A stretch of 46,421 nt of DNA from Psychrobacter immobilis (GTDB taxonomy: Bacteria; Pseudomonadota; Gammaproteobacteria; Pseudomonadales; Moraxellaceae): contig NZ_CAJGZQ010000028.1 of the NCBI RefSeq assembly GCF_904846185.1, positions 1 to 46,421 of the forward strand. The letters run 5' to 3'. The notes under the pieces were generated by a model. It was not told the DNA's origin, made no database searches, and worked only from the letters and a program-made list of their open reading frames with translations. Position 1 is the stretch's first letter, and each line of letters begins with the position of its first letter. This document shows positions 16,456-25,631 of this stretch, piece after piece. A program made the position numbers and the translations under genes.

Positions 16456-17442
16456 ATGAGCTATCTATCTTCTAGGTCTTTCTCTAAACCTTTAACTCTC
16501 GCTGCTTTTATGGCACTAGGTCTTGCAGGGTGTAATAACAGTAGCAAAACCAGCACTGATGCGCCAGCAGATGATGCAACAGCGACAGAAACCACTACCA
16601 ACGGTACTCTACAAAAAATTAAAGACTCGGGTACTATCGTGGTCGGTCACCGTGACTCTTCTATTCCATTTTCTTATATCGCTGACGACCCAAATCAGCC
16701 GATTGGTTATGCGCACGATTTGGAGATGAAAGTCGTCGAAGCGGTTAAGCAAAAGCTAAACATGCCAGACCTCAACGTCCGTTATAACCTTATCACCTCA
16801 CAAACCCGTATTCCCTTGGTACAAAACGGCACGGTCGACTTTGAATGTGGTTCGACCACCAACAACGAAGAGCGTCAAAAACAAGTGGCATTCTCCAACG
16901 GTTTCTTTGAAATCGGTACGCGTCTATTGACCAAAAAAGACTCAGGTATTCAAGATTTCGAAGACCTAAAAGGTAAGACCTTAGTCACGACCGCAGGCAC
17001 AACTTCAGAGCGTTATATTCGTCAGTATAATGATGACAACAAAATGGACATGAATATCATCTCAGCAAAAGACCACGGCGAAGGCTTCCTTATGCTAGAA
17101 AATGGTCGCGCGGATGCCTTTATGATGGATGATGTACTACTTGCTGGCGAAAAAGCCAAAGCAAAAAATCCTGATGAATGGGTCATCGTCGGCACGCCGC
17201 AATCGTTTGAAATTTATGGTTGTATGATGCGTAAGGATGATCCTGAGTTCAAAGCAGTGGTCGATGAAGCGTTAGCGAATGTCTTTAAATCAGGGGAAAT
17301 CAACAGCATTTATGACAAGTGGTTCTTAAACCCAATCCCACCAAAGAACGTCAATCTAAACTTTGAGATGTCTGACAACTTAAAAGCCTTGATTGCCAGT
17401 CCGCATGACAGCGCTCAGCCGAAAGTTGCGACGGCACAGTAA
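16456..17442 (+). CDS. gltI: Glutamate/aspartate ABC transporter substrate-binding lipoprotein
   Basis: A GltI-type periplasmic binding protein for acidic amino acids, about 328 residues. ATG 16456 is chosen over the in-frame ATG at 16447 because AAAAGGA then lies at proper distance. The signal peptide ends in lipobox LAGC. Diagnostic GltI segments are GTIVVGHRDSSIPFSY, the NLITSQTRIPLVQNGTVDFECGSTTNN region and AFMMDDVLLAG. The specificity assignment rests on these and on the gltJKL order downstream. A 12-bp-stem hairpin in the gap to gltJ may protect the gltI part of the message, as binding proteins are needed in excess. Confidence 0.92.
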   Translation: MSYLSSRSFSKPLTLAAFMALGLAGCNNSSKTSTDAPADDATATETTTNGTLQKIKDSGTIVVGHRDSSIPFSYIADDPNQPIGYAHDLEMKVVEAVKQKLNMPDLNVRYNLITSQTRIPLVQNGTVDFECGSTTNNEERQKQVAFSNGFFEIGTRLLTKKDSGIQDFEDLKGKTLVTTAGTTSERYIRQYNDDNKMDMNIISAKDHGEGFLMLENGRADAFMMDDVLLAGEKAKAKNPDEWVIVGTPQSFEIYGCMMRKDDPEFKAVVDEALANVFKSGEINSIYDKWFLNPIPPKNVNLNFEMSDNLKALIASPHDSAQPKVATAQ

Positions 17443-17467
17443 TTATTGTCCTGCAACATAGCTTGCT

Positions 17468-17507
17468 TACGTGTTCAGACTGATGTTGATGTCAATCTGA
17501 ACACGTA
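17468..17507 (+). other. Intercistronic hairpin between gltI and gltJ
   Basis: TACGTGTTCAGA (17468-17479) pairs perfectly with TCTGAACACGTA (17496-17507) around a 16-nt loop. Only a short T stretch follows (GGATTTTC), so it is probably a partial terminator or a 3' mRNA-stabilising element rather than an operon end. Confidence 0.6.
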
Positions 17508-17538
17508 GGATTTTCAGTCGCTGCTCGGAGAGACAACC

Positions 17539-18285
17539 ATGAATTATAGCTGGAACTGGGGTGTGCTCTTTGAGCAGACTGGTATCGGTAATGAGCTTTA
17601 TATCCATTGGATGATTACTGGTCTTGGCTGGCTACTATTGATTGGTAGTATCGCATGGGCCATTGCTATGGTCGTAGGTACTATCTTTGGCATTATGCGT
17701 ACTTTGCCTAATAAGACCGCTCGTGCCATTGGCACCGCTTATGTGACATTTTTTCGTAATATTCCACTGCTTGTCCAGTTGTTCTTTTGGTTTTATATTG
17801 CACCTGGCTGGCTCACGCCCACGATACAAGAATGGTGGTATAAGGATTTATCGCCCAACACGTCAGCCATGCTCTCAGCAAGTATCGGTCTTGGATTATT
17901 TACCGCCGCTCGTATCGTTGAACAGGTGCGTACAGGTATTGAGTCGTTGCCCGAAGGTCAGATCAATGCTGCTTATGCACTAGGCTTTAGTATTCCGCAA
18001 GTCTACAAAGAAGTGCTGCTACCGCAGGCCTTTCGTATTATTTTACCACCGCTCAGCTCTGAGCTGACCAACTGCTTCAAAAACGCCTCCGTCGCCTCAT
18101 TAGTGGGGGTAATGGAGCTGATTAGTCAAACCAAAACTATTAGCGAATACACCCAAAACAGCATCGAGATTTATACCTACGCGACGATTATTTATTTAGT
18201 ATTTAACTTATCGTTGATTGCTATTATGGGGTTAATTGAGCGCAAACTGCGTGTACCTGGGCTCATTGCAGGAGGTCAGAAATGA
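17539..18285 (+). CDS. gltJ: Glutamate/aspartate ABC transporter permease
   Basis: A 248-residue inner-membrane permease of the GltJ type. Membrane spans are visible at about 27-52 and onwards, with the FFRNIPLLVQLFFWFY segment at about 73-88. The EAA loop around residues 142-167 contains INAAYALGF...LLPQAFR. Its stop codon overlaps the gltK start by 4 nt, indicating translational coupling. It forms a heterodimer with GltK. Confidence 0.92.
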   Translation: MNYSWNWGVLFEQTGIGNELYIHWMITGLGWLLLIGSIAWAIAMVVGTIFGIMRTLPNKTARAIGTAYVTFFRNIPLLVQLFFWFYIAPGWLTPTIQEWWYKDLSPNTSAMLSASIGLGLFTAARIVEQVRTGIESLPEGQINAAYALGFSIPQVYKEVLLPQAFRIILPPLSSELTNCFKNASVASLVGVMELISQTKTISEYTQNSIEIYTYATIIYLVFNLSLIAIMGLIERKLRVPGLIAGGQK

Positions 18286-18953
18286 ACATGATGACCGAAT
18301 TGGCAACAGCCTATCCTGGTTTGATGGGCGGCATGATTACCACCTTAAAAGTGCTGTTTTTGGCGATTATTGGTGGTATTAGCTTAGGAACGGTATTGGC
18401 GTTGATGCGCTTGTCTGGTATCAAAGCGCTTGAGATTCCAGCAAAGCTATACGTCAATTATTTTCGTTCTGTACCGCTACTACTGGTGCTACTGTGGTTT
18501 TACTTTGCCGTACCGATGATTTATTTTTGGATAGCGGGTAAGTACTTACAACTTGATGCTGCTTTTGCCTCTTGTGTGGTTGCCTTTATGATGTTTGAAG
18601 CCGCTTACTTTTCAGAGGTGGTGCGTGCTGGTATTCAATCGATTGGTAGTGGGCAGGTCAATGCCGCCAAAGCGCTGGGTATGACTTATGGGCAGACCAT
18701 GCGTCTGGTTATTTTGCCACAAGCCTTTCGCAAAATGCTGCCGCTAATCTTGCAGCAGTGTATTATTTTATTCCAAGATACGACGTTGGTTTTTGCTATT
18801 GGTTTGACAGACTTTTTCCGTGCCGCCTATGTGCGCGGTGAGCTGATGGGCTTGCTGACGCCTTACATTTTGGGTGCGGGTGCGGTGTATTTCATCATCA
18901 GTGTCAGTGCCTCCGTGGGTGTACAACAATTGCAAAAGCGTTTGCGATTTTGA
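18282..18953 (+). CDS. gltK: Glutamate/aspartate ABC transporter permease
   Basis: A 223-residue inner-membrane permease of the GltK type, starting within the gltJ stop (ATGA overlap), with AGGAGG in the end of gltJ as ribosome site. Segments include NYFRSVPLLLVLLWFYFAVP and the EAA loop VNAAKALGM...ILPQAFRK. About five membrane spans. The gltL ATPase follows after about 110 nt. Confidence 0.92.
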   Translation: MNMMTELATAYPGLMGGMITTLKVLFLAIIGGISLGTVLALMRLSGIKALEIPAKLYVNYFRSVPLLLVLLWFYFAVPMIYFWIAGKYLQLDAAFASCVVAFMMFEAAYFSEVVRAGIQSIGSGQVNAAKALGMTYGQTMRLVILPQAFRKMLPLILQQCIILFQDTTLVFAIGLTDFFRAAYVRGELMGLLTPYILGAGAVYFIISVSASVGVQQLQKRLRF

Positions 18954-19063
18954 TAGATATTTATCTTGGCTTGCGCTTTTTGAGTGTTGAGGCTTTGGTT
19001 GAGTAGTTGATCTAACTTTTCTTAAATGACGATTATTAAAAACAATGTGGTTAGGAGCCAGTG

Positions 19064-19867
19064 ATGAGCAAAGCTGATACATACTTAAATGCCTTTGGCG
19101 GACTGGTCACCAACAATGGTCATGCTAGTGATGAGATGGTCATTCAAATGTCCGATGTCAGCAAATGGTATGGGAATTTTCAAGTATTGAGTGATTGTAC
19201 GGCGCATGTACATAAAGGTGATGTCGTCGTCGTGTGCGGGCCATCAGGTAGTGGTAAGTCAACCTTGATTAAAACAGTCAATGGACTGGAGCCTTTTCAA
19301 GAAGGTGGGATCATGGTAAATGGTATCTCAGTTGGTGCGGCAAAAACCAATCTGCCAAAATTACGCAGCCGTGTCGGCATGGTCTTTCAGCATTTTGAGC
19401 TGTTTCCGCATTTGACTATCATTGATAATTTGACAGTGGCGCAAATAAAAGTATTGGGTCGCAAAGAGAGCGAGGCCAAGCAAAAAGCCATGGCATATTT
19501 AGATCGCGTTGGACTAACGGTACAGGCCGCGAAATACCCCGCGGAGCTATCGGGTGGTCAGCAGCAGCGTGTTGCAATTGCACGAGCGCTGGCAATGGAT
19601 CCTGTAGCGATGCTTTTTGATGAGCCGACTTCTGCGCTTGACCCTGAGATGATTCAAGAAGTACTTGATGTCATGGTTGAGCTGACTCGTGATGGCATGA
19701 CCATGATGTGTGTGACGCATGAAATGGGCTTTGCTAGTCAAGTAGCCAACCGTATTATCTTTATGGACGAAGGTCATATTGTCGAGAACTGTAGTAAGGA
19801 TGAGTTTTTTGAAGGGGCAAAAAGTGATCGCGCGCAACTTTTCTTATCGAAGATTTTGAATCATTAA
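19064..19867 (+). CDS. gltL: Glutamate/aspartate ABC transporter ATP-binding protein
   Basis: An ABC ATPase of about 267 residues that energises GltIJK. Motifs are Walker A GPSGSGKST near residue 60, Q-loop VFQHFELFPH, signature LSGGQQQRVA, Walker [14 protein letters not shown] and switch region VTHEMGF. The ATG at 19064 is preferred over the GTG one codon upstream because AGGAG lies 6 nt before it. An extra N-terminal stretch of about 25 residues precedes the usual start of the domain (MIQMSDVSKWYG-like). Last gene of the operon, with a terminator at 19909-19935. Confidence 0.92.
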   Translation: MSKADTYLNAFGGLVTNNGHASDEMVIQMSDVSKWYGNFQVLSDCTAHVHKGDVVVVCGPSGSGKSTLIKTVNGLEPFQEGGIMVNGISVGAAKTNLPKLRSRVGMVFQHFELFPHLTIIDNLTVAQIKVLGRKESEAKQKAMAYLDRVGLTVQAAKYPAELSGGQQQRVAIARALAMDPVAMLFDEPTSALDPEMIQEVLDVMVELTRDGMTMMCVTHEMGFASQVANRIIFMDEGHIVENCSKDEFFEGAKSDRAQLFLSKILNH

Positions 19868-19908
19868 CCATTTATGTAGCTCTTATTATATAGCTCTATG
19901 ATAATACT

Positions 19909-19935
19909 AAGCGTCTATTTATAGGCGCTTTTTTG
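19909..19935 (+). terminator. Terminator of the glt operon
   Basis: AAGCGTCTAT and ATAGGCGCTT pair over 10 bp with one wobble and a short loop, followed by TTTTTTG. Confidence 0.8.
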
Positions 19936-20077
19936 TGCGTGATAGCTTGATGTATTTAACAGTGATGTTGATATGATTGGTCTATAAGTGAGTAGATGAG
20001 TGCATGGCTGTTTACTGATACAATAGCAGTCAATATTCTAACAACTAAAATAATTGCTTATCTATATGGGAGTTAAT

Positions 20078-21298
20078 ATGAGCGCTGAAAACTCAGAAGT
20101 ATCAAACAACGGTATCGTCATTATTGGTGCAGGTTTGGCAGGCTGGCATGTGATTGATGCCATTCGTGCGAAAGACAAAGACATTCCGATTACCTTAATT
20201 ACTGCCGACAGTGGCGATCGTTATCACAAGCCAATGCTGACCATGGCGATTAGCCAAAAGAAAAGTGCGGCAGATTTGGTCAGAGCAACGGGCATTGATG
20301 CCGCAGAAGCTACAAATGTTAAGCTACTTGCCAACACGCAAGTGACGGATGTTGATACGACCACTCAACAGTTGCAGCTTATCTCTGCGCTGCGCTCAGA
20401 TCCCGTTTATACCAATTACGCCACGATTGGCTATGATAAGCTGGTACTAGCGATGGGTGCGCATCCTATCTTCCCAAAAAGCTTGCCAGAGGAACTAGTG
20501 TGGCATGTCAATCATATTGAGCGCTTTGGACAGTTGCAAGAAAAGCTAGCAACTGGCAGTCAGCACGTCGCTATCGTTGGTGCAGGTATGGTCGGGACGG
20601 AGATTGCAGAAGACTTATTAAAAGCGGGTCATCAAGTGACACTCATTGATTTAAACGATGCACCACTATCACAAATGCTACCACCAAAAGCAACTTCTCG
20701 TATCGCCCAAGCGGTCAATTCGCAAGGGATTAACTTTTTGGGAGGTTATCAGGTATCTGCTATTACTCGTATCAGTGATGGAAAACTGCAGATCAGTTAT
20801 GAGGCGCTAGCATCAGCGACAGACAGTAGTACTGCTGAGCCAATTGAACCGCTTATGGTCGATCATGTGATTGCCAGTACAGGTCTGACGGTCGATGACA
20901 AATTGCCTACCGCAGCTGGTGTCGATTTTGACCGTCGCACTGGGATCGTGGTTGATGCGCCGACCTTGCGTACCAGTACAGCCAATATTTATGCGATTGG
21001 TGACTGTATGTCTATCGATGGTGTACCGTGTCGTTACGTCGCACCGTTGCGTGCGCAGGCTGCTACCATTGCCGATGATGTATTGGGTCTAGATCATAAT
21101 GGCTACGATCATAAGCCACCCATGATTCGCCTAAAAAACAAAGCAATCTCCGTCATGGTGACAGGCGTGCCAAAAGCGACTGGTAATTGGCAGGTCAAGA
21201 TAGAAAGTGATGAAGAATTGGTCATGGACTTGCTAAATGATAGTGATGAAGTCAGCGCAACGGTAACGATTAAATCGCCTGTAGTGCCTAAAACATAA
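20078..21298 (+). CDS. Rubredoxin--NAD(+) reductase-like FAD-dependent oxidoreductase
   Basis: A flavoprotein of about 406 residues of the pyridine-nucleotide-disulfide oxidoreductase fold. The N-terminal FAD site IVIIGAGLAGWH, the second Rossmann NAD site HVAIVGAGMVGTEIAEDL and the FAD-binding IYAIGDC near the C-terminal third are clear. The YHKPMLTMAISQ region resembles RubB/AlkT-type rubredoxin reductases, which pass electrons from NADH to rubredoxin for alkane hydroxylation or oxygen and peroxide reduction. No rubredoxin gene is adjacent. ATG 20078 is preferred because GGGAG lies just upstream; the frame opens earlier at 20054. The partner is uncertain, so no gene symbol is given. Confidence 0.8.
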   Translation: MSAENSEVSNNGIVIIGAGLAGWHVIDAIRAKDKDIPITLITADSGDRYHKPMLTMAISQKKSAADLVRATGIDAAEATNVKLLANTQVTDVDTTTQQLQLISALRSDPVYTNYATIGYDKLVLAMGAHPIFPKSLPEELVWHVNHIERFGQLQEKLATGSQHVAIVGAGMVGTEIAEDLLKAGHQVTLIDLNDAPLSQMLPPKATSRIAQAVNSQGINFLGGYQVSAITRISDGKLQISYEALASATDSSTAEPIEPLMVDHVIASTGLTVDDKLPTAAGVDFDRRTGIVVDAPTLRTSTANIYAIGDCMSIDGVPCRYVAPLRAQAATIADDVLGLDHNGYDHKPPMIRLKNKAISVMVTGVPKATGNWQVKIESDEELVMDLLNDSDEVSATVTIKSPVVPKT

Positions 21299-21320
21299 TT
21301 GTAAAAGTATTATAAATCAT

Positions 21321-21357
21321 AGCCAGTGTTGTCATCTTTATGCAGCACTGGCTTTTC
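21321..21357 (+). terminator. Terminator after the rubredoxin reductase-like gene
   Basis: AGCCAGTGTT pairs with AGCACTGGCT (one wobble), followed by TTTTC. Confidence 0.65.
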
Positions 21358-21363
21358 TATATC

Positions 21364-21474
21364 TATAGTCAGAGAACTAGTAAACCGCTATGGTGTTACC
21401 CTCCCTAGAGGTACTATATTATGTACAATCAGCGGTCGGCTGCCTTGTAGCTGGTTTAGATTTCTTTGACTATA
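21364..21474. mobile_element. 111-bp inverted-repeat element (MITE-like, IS630/Tc1-type ends)
   Basis: The left end TATAGTCAGAGAA matches the reverse complement of the right end TATAGTCAAAGAA in 12 of 13 bases, and AAACC recurs a few bases inward on both sides. The outer TA pairs fit a TA target duplication. An internal ACCGCT/AGCGGT pair extends the dyad. There is no coding capacity. It fills the space between a terminator and the first acyl-CoA synthetase promoter. The TATAGTCA end is shared with the IS630-like element starting at 46295. Confidence 0.6.
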
Positions 21475-21498
21475 TAACTTTTTATATCAATCATAATC

Positions 21499-21550
21499 GA
21501 TACGTCCTGTATCAATATTATTGACAGGCTTTCATTTAAGAGGCTATATT
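21499..21550 (+). promoter_or_regulatory. Promoter and candidate operator of acyl-CoA synthetase gene 1
   Basis: A perfect palindrome GATAC-gtcct-GTATC (21499-21513) is followed after 7 nt by a consensus -35 TTGACA (21521), an 18-nt spacer and -10 TATATT (21545). The same arrangement, with the same spacings, precedes the second paralogue at 23600-23651. Such conservation across a tandem duplication supports function. Confidence 0.65.
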
Positions 21551-21606
21551 GGTTAGGGCTTGATTTAGTTATAGTCTATAGTGACAAAGAATATTCAAGG
21601 AAGAAT

Positions 21607-21654
21607 ATGACATTTACCTTTGTAGTCTATTACCGCTCTGATAACAAACATTAA
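21607..21654 (+). other. Possible 15-codon leader ORF before acyl-CoA synthetase 1
   Basis: AAGGA sits 6 nt before an ATG that opens a 15-residue frame ([15 protein letters not shown]) ending 23 nt before the synthetase start. The preceding 13 bases TTCAAGGAAGAAT are conserved before the second paralogue, where the ATG opens only three codons. Translation is unproven. Confidence 0.25.
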
Positions 21655-21677
21655 ACAGCAAAACGAAAGGACTCGTG

Positions 21678-23465
21678 ATGACTCAGATTACCGATTTTGA
21701 CAGCATTATTAATGAAAGCACGCCTAATAACAGTATTCTCAATAATATCCCCAAAGTTAATGTAGGCGTGCGTTCAGCAAATGCGCCACTCACCAAAAGC
21801 CATGATAAAGGTATTGATGTGCCGCTGATTGAAGTGACAATCGGTGATTTTTTTGACGCCATTGTCAATAAATATCCTGAGCGTGAAGCTTTGGTTTCTC
21901 GCCATCAAAATACTCGTTGGACGTATCGCGAACTACAAGAGAAAGTTAATCAGTTAGCGAGTGCCATGATTGAAATGGGACTTGAGATTGGTGATCGCAT
22001 CGGTATCTGGTCACACAATAATGCTGAATGGCTGCTGATGCAATTGGCAACCGCGAAAGTCGGCGTTATCCTCGTCAATATTAATCCTGCTTATCGTACC
22101 TTTGAGCTGCAATATGCACTGAATAAGCTGGGCTGTTCGGCATTGGTATTGATGCGTCATTTCAAAAGCAGCGACTATACACAAATGATTCGTGAGCTTT
22201 GTCCTGAGATTTATCATAAGAACTATCAGCAATTAGACTTGGTGGAGATTCCAACGATTGAGCGTATCATTTGGATTGATGACTCAGAAAGCGATGAGAA
22301 TTTCAATTTTATGCAGAAATTCTCCGCTTGGATGGCAGAGGGTAATGCAAACGACCCTCGTTTAGCTGCGCGCCAAGCCCAGCTTAAGAATACCGATGCT
22401 ATTAGTGTGCAGTTTACTAGTGGGACAACGGGTACACCAAAAGGCGCTACTTTAACGCATCGAAATATCTTGAATAATGGCTATTTCCTTGGCGAAGGTA
22501 TGAGGCTGACAGAGGAAGATAGGCTATGCATTCCATTACCACTTTATCACTGCTTTGGGATGGTGGGCGGTAATCTCGCGATATTAACACATGGTGGCTG
22601 CGCGGTGTATCCCAACGATGGTTTTGATCCGCTCACCGTATTGCAAACGGTGGAAGAGGAAAAATGTACCGCTCTGCTTGGGGTACCGACGATGTTTATC
22701 GCAGAGCTGGATCATCCAGACTTCGACAGTTTTGACTTGACCAGCTTACGTACTGGTATTATGGGCGGCTCTAGTTGTCCCATCGAAGTCATGCGCCGCG
22801 TCATGGATAAAATGCACATGAGCGAGGTGACGATTGCTTATGGCATGACCGAGACCAGTCCAGCTTCTTGTCAAACCAGCTCGCAGACGCCACTCGAAAA
22901 AAGGGTCTCTACCGTAGGGATGGTGCTGCCCGCGCTTGAGGTCAAAATCGTCGACACTGAAACGGGTGATGTCGTCCCGATTGGAGAGACGGGCGAATTA
23001 CTCACTTATGGCTACGCGGTGATGAAAGGCTATTGGGGCAGCCGCTTTAAAACACGCGCGGCGATTACTGATGGCTGGATGCATACGGGTGATTTGGCGG
23101 TAATGGACGAAGATGGCTACATCACTGTGGTGGGTCGTAGCAAGGACATGGTCATTCGCGGCGGCGAAAATATCTATCCAGTAGAAGTTGAGAACTATCT
23201 CTATCGTCATCCGAAGATTCGCGATGTACAAATCGTCGGAGTTCCTGATAAAAAGTACGGTGAGGTACTCGCGGCGTGGATTATTACAAAAGAGCCAAAT
23301 AGCTTAAGCGAAGAAGAGGTAAGGCAGTTTTGTTGTGACCATATCGCTCATTATAAAGTGCCGACCTACTTTCGTTTCGTTGATGAATATCCAATGACCA
23401 TCACTGGTAAAATTCAGAAATTCAAAATCGTTGAGCAAATGATAGAAGAGTTGGGTCTGGAGTGA
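21678..23465 (+). CDS. AMP-dependent acyl-CoA synthetase, paralogue 1
   Basis: A ligase of about 595 residues of the AMP-binding (ANL) superfamily that activates a carboxylic acid to its acyl-AMP and then acyl-CoA. Motifs are the P-loop [14 protein letters not shown] (about 251-264), the adenine motif AYGMTET, the GWMHTGDLA hinge region, and the C-terminal TGKIQKFK with the catalytic lysine. The ATG at 21678 (one codon after a GTG) has AAAGGA upstream. It lies directly before a paralogue and the liu cluster, so a short or branched acyl substrate from amino acid or lipid breakdown is a reasonable inference; medium or long chains cannot be excluded. Confidence 0.88.
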   Translation: MTQITDFDSIINESTPNNSILNNIPKVNVGVRSANAPLTKSHDKGIDVPLIEVTIGDFFDAIVNKYPEREALVSRHQNTRWTYRELQEKVNQLASAMIEMGLEIGDRIGIWSHNNAEWLLMQLATAKVGVILVNINPAYRTFELQYALNKLGCSALVLMRHFKSSDYTQMIRELCPEIYHKNYQQLDLVEIPTIERIIWIDDSESDENFNFMQKFSAWMAEGNANDPRLAARQAQLKNTDAISVQFTSGTTGTPKGATLTHRNILNNGYFLGEGMRLTEEDRLCIPLPLYHCFGMVGGNLAILTHGGCAVYPNDGFDPLTVLQTVEEEKCTALLGVPTMFIAELDHPDFDSFDLTSLRTGIMGGSSCPIEVMRRVMDKMHMSEVTIAYGMTETSPASCQTSSQTPLEKRVSTVGMVLPALEVKIVDTETGDVVPIGETGELLTYGYAVMKGYWGSRFKTRAAITDGWMHTGDLAVMDEDGYITVVGRSKDMVIRGGENIYPVEVENYLYRHPKIRDVQIVGVPDKKYGEVLAAWIITKEPNSLSEEEVRQFCCDHIAHYKVPTYFRFVDEYPMTITGKIQKFKIVEQMIEELGLE

Positions 23466-23486
23466 TTTGAGACTATTAATCACTGG

Positions 23487-23528
23487 AAAAGCCAGCTTTT
23501 TTCTATGTGTGATAAGGCTGGATTTTTT
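23487..23528 (+). terminator. Terminator between the two acyl-CoA synthetase genes
   Basis: AAAAGCCAGC pairs with GCTGGATTTT (one mismatch) around a 20-nt loop and ends in TTTTTT. Paralogue 2 therefore uses its own promoter. Confidence 0.6.
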
Positions 23529-23599
23529 GATTTAAGTCATTCAAGAAATTCGTCACTTAATCATGACTGATGAATTTATCTTATATTATCATTTTAAAT

Positions 23600-23651
23600 G
23601 ATACATATTGTATTACTATTATTGACAGTCTTCGATTTAAGACGGTATAGT
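23600..23651 (+). promoter_or_regulatory. Promoter and candidate operator of acyl-CoA synthetase gene 2
   Basis: GATAC-atatt-GTATT (23600-23614), 7 nt, -35 TTGACA (23622), an 18-nt spacer and -10 TATAGT (23646). It mirrors the copy at 21499-21550. The spacer here also contains a perfect GTCTT-N6-AAGAC inverted repeat, only partly kept in copy 1, which could be a second operator. Confidence 0.65.
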
Positions 23652-23742
23652 AGCTAACGCTAGTTAATACCTGTTCAAGGAAGAATGAATCGGTGATAGG
23701 CGACTAATAAGCACCATAAAAAGTAAAACGAAAGGACTCGTT

Positions 23743-25518
23743 ATGACGCAAGCTTCTGATTTTGATGCGACTAAAATTGATTTTGATACTATTCTAAATA
23801 GCATTCCTAGTATTAATATGGGCGCACGCTCAGCAAATGCACCGCTTACCCAGAGCTATGATAAAGGTCCTGATGTGCCGCTGATTGAAGCGACTATCGG
23901 TGACTTTTTTGATGCGATTGTATCCAAATATCCAGAGCGCGAAGCTTTGGTTTCTCGCCATCAAAATATCCGCTGGACCTACCGAGAACTCCAACAGCAA
24001 GTCAATCAGCTGGCCAGTAGTATGATTGAAATGGGGCTGGAAATCGGTGATCGCATTGGTATCTGGTCGCATAACAATGCTGAATGGCTGCTGATGCAAT
24101 TAGCGACGGCAAAAGTCGGTGTCATTCTGGTCAATATCAACCCTGCCTATCGTACCTTTGAGCTGCAATATGCCTTGAATAAATTGGGCTGCTCGGCGCT
24201 TGTGCTCATGCGTCATTTTAAAACCAGCGATTACGCCAGTCTCATCAGTGAACTGTGTCCTGAGATTTATCACAAAGACTATACCCAGCTTGATTTGGTC
24301 GAAATTCCGACGATTGAACGTATCATTTGGATTGATGAGCCAGCATCTGAGGAAACCTTTGGCTTTATGCAGAAGTTCTCTGCATGGATGGCGGAAGGCG
24401 ATGCCAACGATCCTCGTGTTGCCGAGCGTCAAGCCCAGCTCAAAAATAAGGATGCCATTAATGTACAGTTCACCAGTGGCACGACTGGTACGCCAAAAGG
24501 TGCAACATTAAGCCATCGTAATATTCTTAACAACGGTTACTTCATCGGTGAGGCTATGAATCTCACAGAAGAGGATAAACTGTGTATTCCGGTGCCACTC
24601 TACCATTGCTTTGGTATGGTGCTTGGTAATTTAGCGATTCTCACGCATGGCGGTTGTATTGTCTATCCGAACGATGGCTTTGAGCCACTGACGGTATTAC
24701 AAGCGGTGGAAGAAGAGAAGTGTACGGGTCTGCATGGTGTGCCAACGATGTTTATCGCTGAGCTTGACCATCCGGAGTTTAAAAACTTCGATTTATCGAC
24801 TTTGCGTACTGGCATCATGGCAGGCTCTAGTTGCCCGATTGAAGTCATGCGCCGCGTCATTGATAAGATGCACATGAGTGAAGTCACCATTGCGTATGGC
24901 ATGACAGAGACCAGTCCCGTATCTTGTCAGACCAATGAACATACGCCGCTTGATAAGCAAGTATCGACCGTTGGTTTAGTGCAGCCTGCGCTTGAAGTCA
25001 AAGTCGTCAATACGGAAACAGGTGAGACTGTTGCATTGGGCGAGACAGGCGAACTACTCACACGCGGTTATTCAGTGATGAAAGGCTATTGGGGAAGTCG
25101 CTTCAAAACCCGCGCGGCTATCCAAGATGGTTGGATGCATACGGGTGATTTGGCAACGATGGATGAAGATGGTTATGTCAAAATTGTCGGTCGTAGTAAA
25201 GACATGGTGATTCGTGGTGGAGAGAATATCTATCCTGTCGAAATCGAAAACTATCTCTATCGTCATCCGAAGATTCGAGATGTGCAAATCGTCGGTATTC
25301 CTGATAAAAAGTATGGTGAAGTACTCGCGGCGTGGATTATTCCTAAAGAAGCAGATAGCTTGACGGAAGAGGAAGTTCGCCAGTTCTGTAGCGAGCATAT
25401 CGCTCATTATAAAGTGCCGACTTATTATCGTTTCGTGACCGAATATCCAATGACTATTACTGGAAAAATTCAGAAATATAAAATCATCGAGCAGATGAAA
25501 GAAGAGCTGGGTTTATAG
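23743..25518 (+). CDS. AMP-dependent acyl-CoA synthetase, paralogue 2
   Basis: A 591-residue ANL-superfamily acyl-CoA ligase, nearly identical over most of its length to the preceding protein; long blocks such as residues about 80-140 are unchanged. Motifs are [30 protein letters not shown] and TGKIQKYK. Differences cluster at the N-terminus and in scattered positions of the acid-binding half (for example GMVGGNLA versus GMVLGNLA), leaving room for altered chain preference. The 17 bases before the start codon (AAAACGAAAGGACTCGT) are identical in the two copies. It is followed after 113 nt by liuB without a clear terminator, so read-through into the liu genes is possible. Confidence 0.88.
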   Translation: MTQASDFDATKIDFDTILNSIPSINMGARSANAPLTQSYDKGPDVPLIEATIGDFFDAIVSKYPEREALVSRHQNIRWTYRELQQQVNQLASSMIEMGLEIGDRIGIWSHNNAEWLLMQLATAKVGVILVNINPAYRTFELQYALNKLGCSALVLMRHFKTSDYASLISELCPEIYHKDYTQLDLVEIPTIERIIWIDEPASEETFGFMQKFSAWMAEGDANDPRVAERQAQLKNKDAINVQFTSGTTGTPKGATLSHRNILNNGYFIGEAMNLTEEDKLCIPVPLYHCFGMVLGNLAILTHGGCIVYPNDGFEPLTVLQAVEEEKCTGLHGVPTMFIAELDHPEFKNFDLSTLRTGIMAGSSCPIEVMRRVIDKMHMSEVTIAYGMTETSPVSCQTNEHTPLDKQVSTVGLVQPALEVKVVNTETGETVALGETGELLTRGYSVMKGYWGSRFKTRAAIQDGWMHTGDLATMDEDGYVKIVGRSKDMVIRGGENIYPVEIENYLYRHPKIRDVQIVGIPDKKYGEVLAAWIIPKEADSLTEEEVRQFCSEHIAHYKVPTYYRFVTEYPMTITGKIQKYKIIEQMKEELGL

Positions 25519-25631
25519 AAATTTAACCACTCTTATCTGTTATTTTATGAATAAGATATATAAGTAAAAGCTAAAATAAAGCAGAGAATAAAAAAGCCAC
25601 TTGCATTTACGCATTAAAGAAAAGGGATATC

